Positions 61,032-64,000 of a stretch of 64,000 nt of DNA are shown piece by piece. Source of the stretch: Rugosimonospora sp040255525 (GTDB taxonomy: Bacteria; Actinomycetota; Actinomycetes; Mycobacteriales; Micromonosporaceae). Both the position numbers and the translations under genes were made by a program. Under the pieces are notes generated by a model. The model saw only the letters and a program-made list of their open reading frames with translations, had not been told where the DNA came from and did no database searches. Numbering within the stretch: the stretch's first letter is position 1; the number at the start of each line of letters is the position of its first letter. The DNA lies in assembly GCA_040255525.1 (NCBI GenBank), contig JBDZVD010000021.1, positions 9,856 through 73,855 of the forward strand. Reading direction: 5' to 3'.

Positions 61032-61451
61032 TCACGCCGCTTCCAGCAGCCGCCTCAGCCGGGCGAGGTCGGCCCGCACGAGGCCCGCGTCGCGGGCGAA
61101 ATCCTCGTCGCTGCGGCCGGGAAAGCGCCGCACGGTGAACACCACCTCGCACGCGTCACCGTTGGGGATGACCCGCATCGGGTTGTAGAACACCTCGCCC
61201 GAGGGCATCGTGACGTAGTGGTCGAGAACGCCGTACGGGTTGCGCTCCACGAAGGCGAAGCTCGCCCGGCCACCCGGGGTGTCCACGAACCACCGCCCGT
61301 CGACGTTCTCGACCGAGCCGCCGAGCCCCGGAGCCCAGCGCGGAATGTTGCGCGGCTCCACCACGAAGTCGTAGACCTCGGACGCCCGCCGGTCGATCCG
61401 CTCGCTGACGTGCCGGGACTCGGATGCGGTCTGCTCCATGCCGGTAATCAT
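61032..61451 (-). CDS. SRPBCC-family protein
   Basis: A 139-aa protein with the START/Bet v1-like fold: SERIDRRASEVYDFVVEPRNIPRWAPG at the N-terminus, a central beta-sheet, and a long C-terminal helix (DLARLRRLLEAA). ATG 61451 overlaps the stop of the upstream membrane-protein gene (ATGA); an ATG at 61439 is possible. Such proteins bind hydrophobic ligands; no catalytic residue is evident. It probably works with the co-encoded membrane protein. Confidence 0.8.
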   Translation of the reverse strand: MITGMEQTASESRHVSERIDRRASEVYDFVVEPRNIPRWAPGLGGSVENVDGRWFVDTPGGRASFAFVERNPYGVLDHYVTMPSGEVFYNPMRVIPNGDACEVVFTVRRFPGRSDEDFARDAGLVRADLARLRRLLEAA

Positions 61452-61825
61452 GCCGGATGCGCGCCGGGGCGGGCCCAGGCTCGGCTCAGCACGTACGCGG
61501 CGACCAGGAGCACGGAGAGTCCGCCGTCCCATCCGATGATCGTGCCGGTGTCCGCGACGCCGCCGTGCACGGAGTAGAGGATCGCGGTCACGGTCAGTGC
61601 CAGCTTGTTGAAAATGACCAGTTCCCAGACTCCTCGGTAGCCGTGCGGCCGGAGTGCGAGCAGTGCGAAGAGTCCAGCGAAGACGACAAAGCCGTAGGCG
61701 CGCCAGGTCTCGACGACCTTTGACGACCCGTCCGCCGTCGCCACGTCGCCGATGGCGGTGATCGCGCTGATCGCGGCCGCGACGGCGGCGAGCCACAGCA
61801 TTGCCTGTGCCGCTCGGGTGCGCAT
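61448..61825 (-). CDS. Small four-helix membrane protein
   Basis: A 125-aa protein with four hydrophobic segments (AMLWLAAVAAAISAITAIG; YGFVVFAGLFALLAL; FNKLALTVTAILYSV; GGLSVLLVAAYVL). ATG 61825 follows GGAGG by eight bases; the frame extends five codons upstream. No family is recognised with confidence. It forms a two-gene unit with the SRPBCC gene, behind a palindromic control site. Confidence 0.75.
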   Translation of the reverse strand: MRTRAAQAMLWLAAVAAAISAITAIGDVATADGSSKVVETWRAYGFVVFAGLFALLALRPHGYRGVWELVIFNKLALTVTAILYSVHGGVADTGTIIGWDGGLSVLLVAAYVLSRAWARPGAHPA

Positions 61826-61843
61826 GCGGGGTACCTCCAAACT

Positions 61844-61860
61844 AGCTAATAAGCATAGCT
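61844..61860. promoter_or_regulatory. AT-rich palindrome in the divergent promoter
   Basis: AGCTA-N7-TAGCT, in a rare A+T-rich island, 18 bases upstream of the membrane-protein start and 117 bases from the divergent SRPBCC gene. The pattern resembles MarR-type operators. It may overlap the -10 region of the leftward promoter. Confidence 0.45.
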
Positions 61861-61976
61861 CAGACGCTAACTCTCATAGCGGCCCGCGTCAAGCCGAGGG
61901 CCACGGGAGTGACGTGAGATTTTGCGGGTACGGCGGTCCTCACGACCGGGCACGGCGAGCAGGAGCCGGGGGCACG

Positions 61977-62894
61977 ATGAACGACGACCACGACAAGGTG
62001 ACCGGGCGGCTGACCCGTGCGCTCGGCATCGCCAGCGCCGGCCTGGGGCTGGCCGGGATCGCCGCGCCGGACCGGATCGGCAGGCTGTGCGGACTGCGCC
62101 AGCCCGGCGCCCGGCTGATCCTGCCGCTGCTCGGCGTTCGGGAACTGGGGCACGCCGCCGGCCTACTGCCCGGCCGGCAGCCGAAACCGTGGATCTGGAG
62201 CCGGGTGGTCGGCGACACGATGGACCTGAGCCTGCTCGGGCGCGCGCTGGCCGACCGCCGCAGCGACCGTACCCGGGTGATCCTCGCCACCGGGGCCGTC
62301 GCCGGGATCACCGTGGTGGACGTGGTCGCCGCGATCAGGACCAGCAGCGCCCGCCGGCGCTCCCGGCGGCTGCGCGTGGCCGGCTCGGTGACGGTGACCC
62401 CGCCACTGGAGCAGGTCTACCGCTTCTGGCACGACTTCGAGAACCTGCCGACGTTCATGGACCACCTGGAGTCCGTCCAGACGTCCGGGAAGCGCACGTC
62501 ACACTGGGTCGCCAAGGCGCCCGGCGGCCGGCACGTGGAGTGGGACGCCGAGGTTGTCGAGGACCGGCCGCAGCAGCTGATCGCGTGGCGGACCGTGGAC
62601 GGCGCGGCCGTCAGCAACTCCGGGCAGGTCCGGTTCGCCCCGGCGCCCGGTGGGCAGGGCACCGAGATCCACGTCGAACTCGACTTCTCACCACCCGCCG
62701 GCCGCCTCGGCACGGCGGTCGCGAAGCTGTTCGGCGAGCACCCGCACCAGCAGATACGCGATGACCTGCGGCGGTTCAAGCAGGTGGTCGAGACCGGCGA
62801 GGTGATCCGGTCGGACGGCAGCCCGGAGGGCGCGGACACCCGCCGCACGGTGCTCCAGCGGCCGGGCCGGCCGGGCAGCGCGACGCGGCTGTGA
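61977..62894 (+). CDS. Membrane-anchored SRPBCC (polyketide-cyclase-fold) protein
   Basis: A 305-aa protein. The first ~125 residues hold hydrophobic helices of a DUF4267-like or similar anchor (ALGIASAGLGLAGIAAP; VILATGAVAGITVVDVVAAI). Residues about 135-285 are an SRPBCC domain of the 'cyclase/dehydrase' type (VTVTPPLEQVYRFWHDFENLPTFMDHLESV; HVEWDAEVVEDRPQQLIAWR). ATG 61977 follows GGAGCCGGGGG. It is followed 46 bases later by an alcohol dehydrogenase, a pairing often seen in actinobacteria. The ligand is unknown. Confidence 0.82.
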   Translation: MNDDHDKVTGRLTRALGIASAGLGLAGIAAPDRIGRLCGLRQPGARLILPLLGVRELGHAAGLLPGRQPKPWIWSRVVGDTMDLSLLGRALADRRSDRTRVILATGAVAGITVVDVVAAIRTSSARRRSRRLRVAGSVTVTPPLEQVYRFWHDFENLPTFMDHLESVQTSGKRTSHWVAKAPGGRHVEWDAEVVEDRPQQLIAWRTVDGAAVSNSGQVRFAPAPGGQGTEIHVELDFSPPAGRLGTAVAKLFGEHPHQQIRDDLRRFKQVVETGEVIRSDGSPEGADTRRTVLQRPGRPGSATRL

Positions 62895-62940
62895 CGACGG
62901 CGGGTCGGACCACGAGGCGGCCGGGTGGGAAGGGAAACCG

Positions 62941-64000
62941 ATGAAGGCGAACTGTTGGATGGGGCGCAACGTCGTCGAGGTGAGGGAGGTGCCGGATCCG
63001 CAGATCCTCAACGAGCGGGACGCCATCGTCCGGGTCACGTCGACCTCGATCTGCGGCTCGGACCTGCACCTCTACGACGGGTACGTCCCGACGATGCGCC
63101 GCGGCGACGTGCTCGGCCACGAGTTCATGGGCGAGGTGGTCGAACTCGGTCGGTCGGTGCGCAACCTGCGGATCGGTGACCGGGTCGTGGTGCCGTTCCC
63201 GATCGCGTGCGGCAACTGCAACGCGTGCCAGCGGGGGCTGTACTCGGTGTGCGAGAACTCCAACCCCAACGCGCTGATCGCGGAGAAGGTCATGGGGTAC
63301 GCGCCGGCCGGCATCTTCGGCTACTCCCACATGCTCGGCGGGTTCGCCGGGGGCCAGGCGCAGTACGTGCGGGTGCCGTTCGCGGATGTCGGGCCGCTGA
63401 AGGTCGACGACGGCCTGCCGGACGAGCAGTTGCTGTTCCTGTCCGACGTGTTCCCCACCGGGTTCATGGGTGCGGAGCTGTGTGAAATCAAGCCGGGTGA
63501 CGTGATCGCGGTGTGGGGCGCCGGGCCGGTAGGGCAGTTCGCCATCGCCAGCGCGTTCCTGCTCGGCGCCGAGCGGGTGATCGCCATCGACCGGTACCCA
63601 TACCGGCTGCGGATCGCCCGGGACAAGGCCGGCGCGGAGGTGCTCAACTACGAGGAGACCGACGTGCTGAACGCGTTGCGCGAGATGACCGCCGGCCGGG
63701 GACCGGACGCCTGTATCGACGCGGTCGGCTCCGAGGCGCACCACTCGGTCGGGCCGCTCAACGCGTACGACCGGGTCAAGCAGGCCGGGCGCCTGGAGAC
63801 CGACCGGCCGCACGCGCTGCGCGAGGCCATCTTGGCCTGCCGCAACGGCGGGATCGTGTCGGTGATCGGCGCCTACCTGGGGTTCATCGACAAGTTCCCG
63901 ATGGGTGCGGTGATGAACCGGTCGCTGACCATCCGCAGCGGCCAGTGCCAAGTGCAGCGGTACATCCGGCCGCTGTACGAGCGCATCCGCAACGGCGACA
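62941..64000 (+). CDS. Zinc-dependent alcohol dehydrogenase (formaldehyde-dehydrogenase-like), partial
   Basis: The first 353 residues of an MDR-type dehydrogenase, cut by the window end. Catalytic zinc ligands lie in TSICGSDLHLYDG and GHEFMGEVVE; four structural-zinc cysteines lie in ACGNCNACQRGLYSVC. The NAD motif is VWGAGPVGQFAIASAFLLGA. The extended loop after the structural zinc (GYAPAGIFGYSHMLGGFAGGQ) matches the glutathione-independent formaldehyde dehydrogenase-like group. The ATG is preceded by GGGAAA, a modest ribosome binding site. It likely forms an operon with the SRPBCC gene. Confidence 0.9.
   Translation, partial: MKANCWMGRNVVEVREVPDPQILNERDAIVRVTSTSICGSDLHLYDGYVPTMRRGDVLGHEFMGEVVELGRSVRNLRIGDRVVVPFPIACGNCNACQRGLYSVCENSNPNALIAEKVMGYAPAGIFGYSHMLGGFAGGQAQYVRVPFADVGPLKVDDGLPDEQLLFLSDVFPTGFMGAELCEIKPGDVIAVWGAGPVGQFAIASAFLLGAERVIAIDRYPYRLRIARDKAGAEVLNYEETDVLNALREMTAGRGPDACIDAVGSEAHHSVGPLNAYDRVKQAGRLETDRPHALREAILACRNGGIVSVIGAYLGFIDKFPMGAVMNRSLTIRSGQCQVQRYIRPLYERIRNGD

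Overview
The window is very high-G+C actinomycete DNA: strong GGAGG-type ribosome binding sites, many GTG starts, ATGA/GTGA gene overlaps, Tat-exported enzymes, a mycothiol-type enzyme, a SARP regulator and a type II polyketide cluster. A member of Micromonosporaceae is plausible but unproven from sequence alone. No rRNA, tRNA, CRISPR array or transposase gene was recognised. A run of ten N at 24160-24169 marks a scaffold join, flanked by what look like two poor copies of the same contig end.

Layout. (1) 1-12.3 kb: a cell-wall (muropeptide) turnover locus with two ATPases of a peptide ABC importer, two secreted zinc amidases, a C39-type peptidase, MurQ with a DeoR-type regulator, two BadF-type amino-sugar kinases and an NlpC/P60 peptidase. 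(2) 12.3-16.4 kb: a divergent LysR/MFS pair and an alanyl-tRNA-synthetase paralogue that lacks the C-Ala domain. (3) 16.4-30.2 kb: plant-polysaccharide genes (GH10 xylanase with CBM2, GH43 with CBM13, a GH42-GH67 operon) mixed with a rhomboid protease, a large secreted esterase-like protein, a mycothiol-type enzyme and an antiporter. The xylanase has an unusual, apparently structured leader. (4) 30.2-34.0 kb: a decayed stretch with remnants of a methyltransferase, DUF3291, HxlR and NadE genes around an orphan Imm7-type immunity gene, then YaaA. (5) 34.0-41.2 kb: a BtuF-like binding protein and a TetR-controlled P450 / hydrolase / SDR / Baeyer-Villiger-type monooxygenase operon. (6) 41.7-45.8 kb: a sugar-acid module (FAH hydrolase, SDR, LarA-like racemase, AraD1-like FAH protein).

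(7) 45.8-59.8 kb is the most remarkable part: a compact aromatic (type II) polyketide cluster. Leftward, one apparently coupled operon encodes a small repetitive ORF, a fused AccD-AccA carboxyltransferase, BCCP, biotin carboxylase, an ACP fused to an aromatase/cyclase, a cupin cyclase, KS-alpha and the chain-length factor. Rightward come a SARP activator, a tandem TcmI-type cyclase, an ABM-ABM-FAD hydroxylase fusion, an ABM protein and a P450. The leftward promoter carries three SARP-type heptamers at 11-bp pitch. The parts list resembles whiE/spore-pigment and pentangular-polyphenol systems, but several normally separate proteins are fused, and the chain-length factor has Ala where these proteins usually have Gln. 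No ketoreductase or malonyl transferase is present, so a non-reduced aromatic product is inferred.

(8) 59.8-64 kb: a 5'-3' exonuclease ending in a sliding-clamp-type peptide, SRPBCC and small membrane proteins, and a zinc alcohol dehydrogenase cut by the window end.
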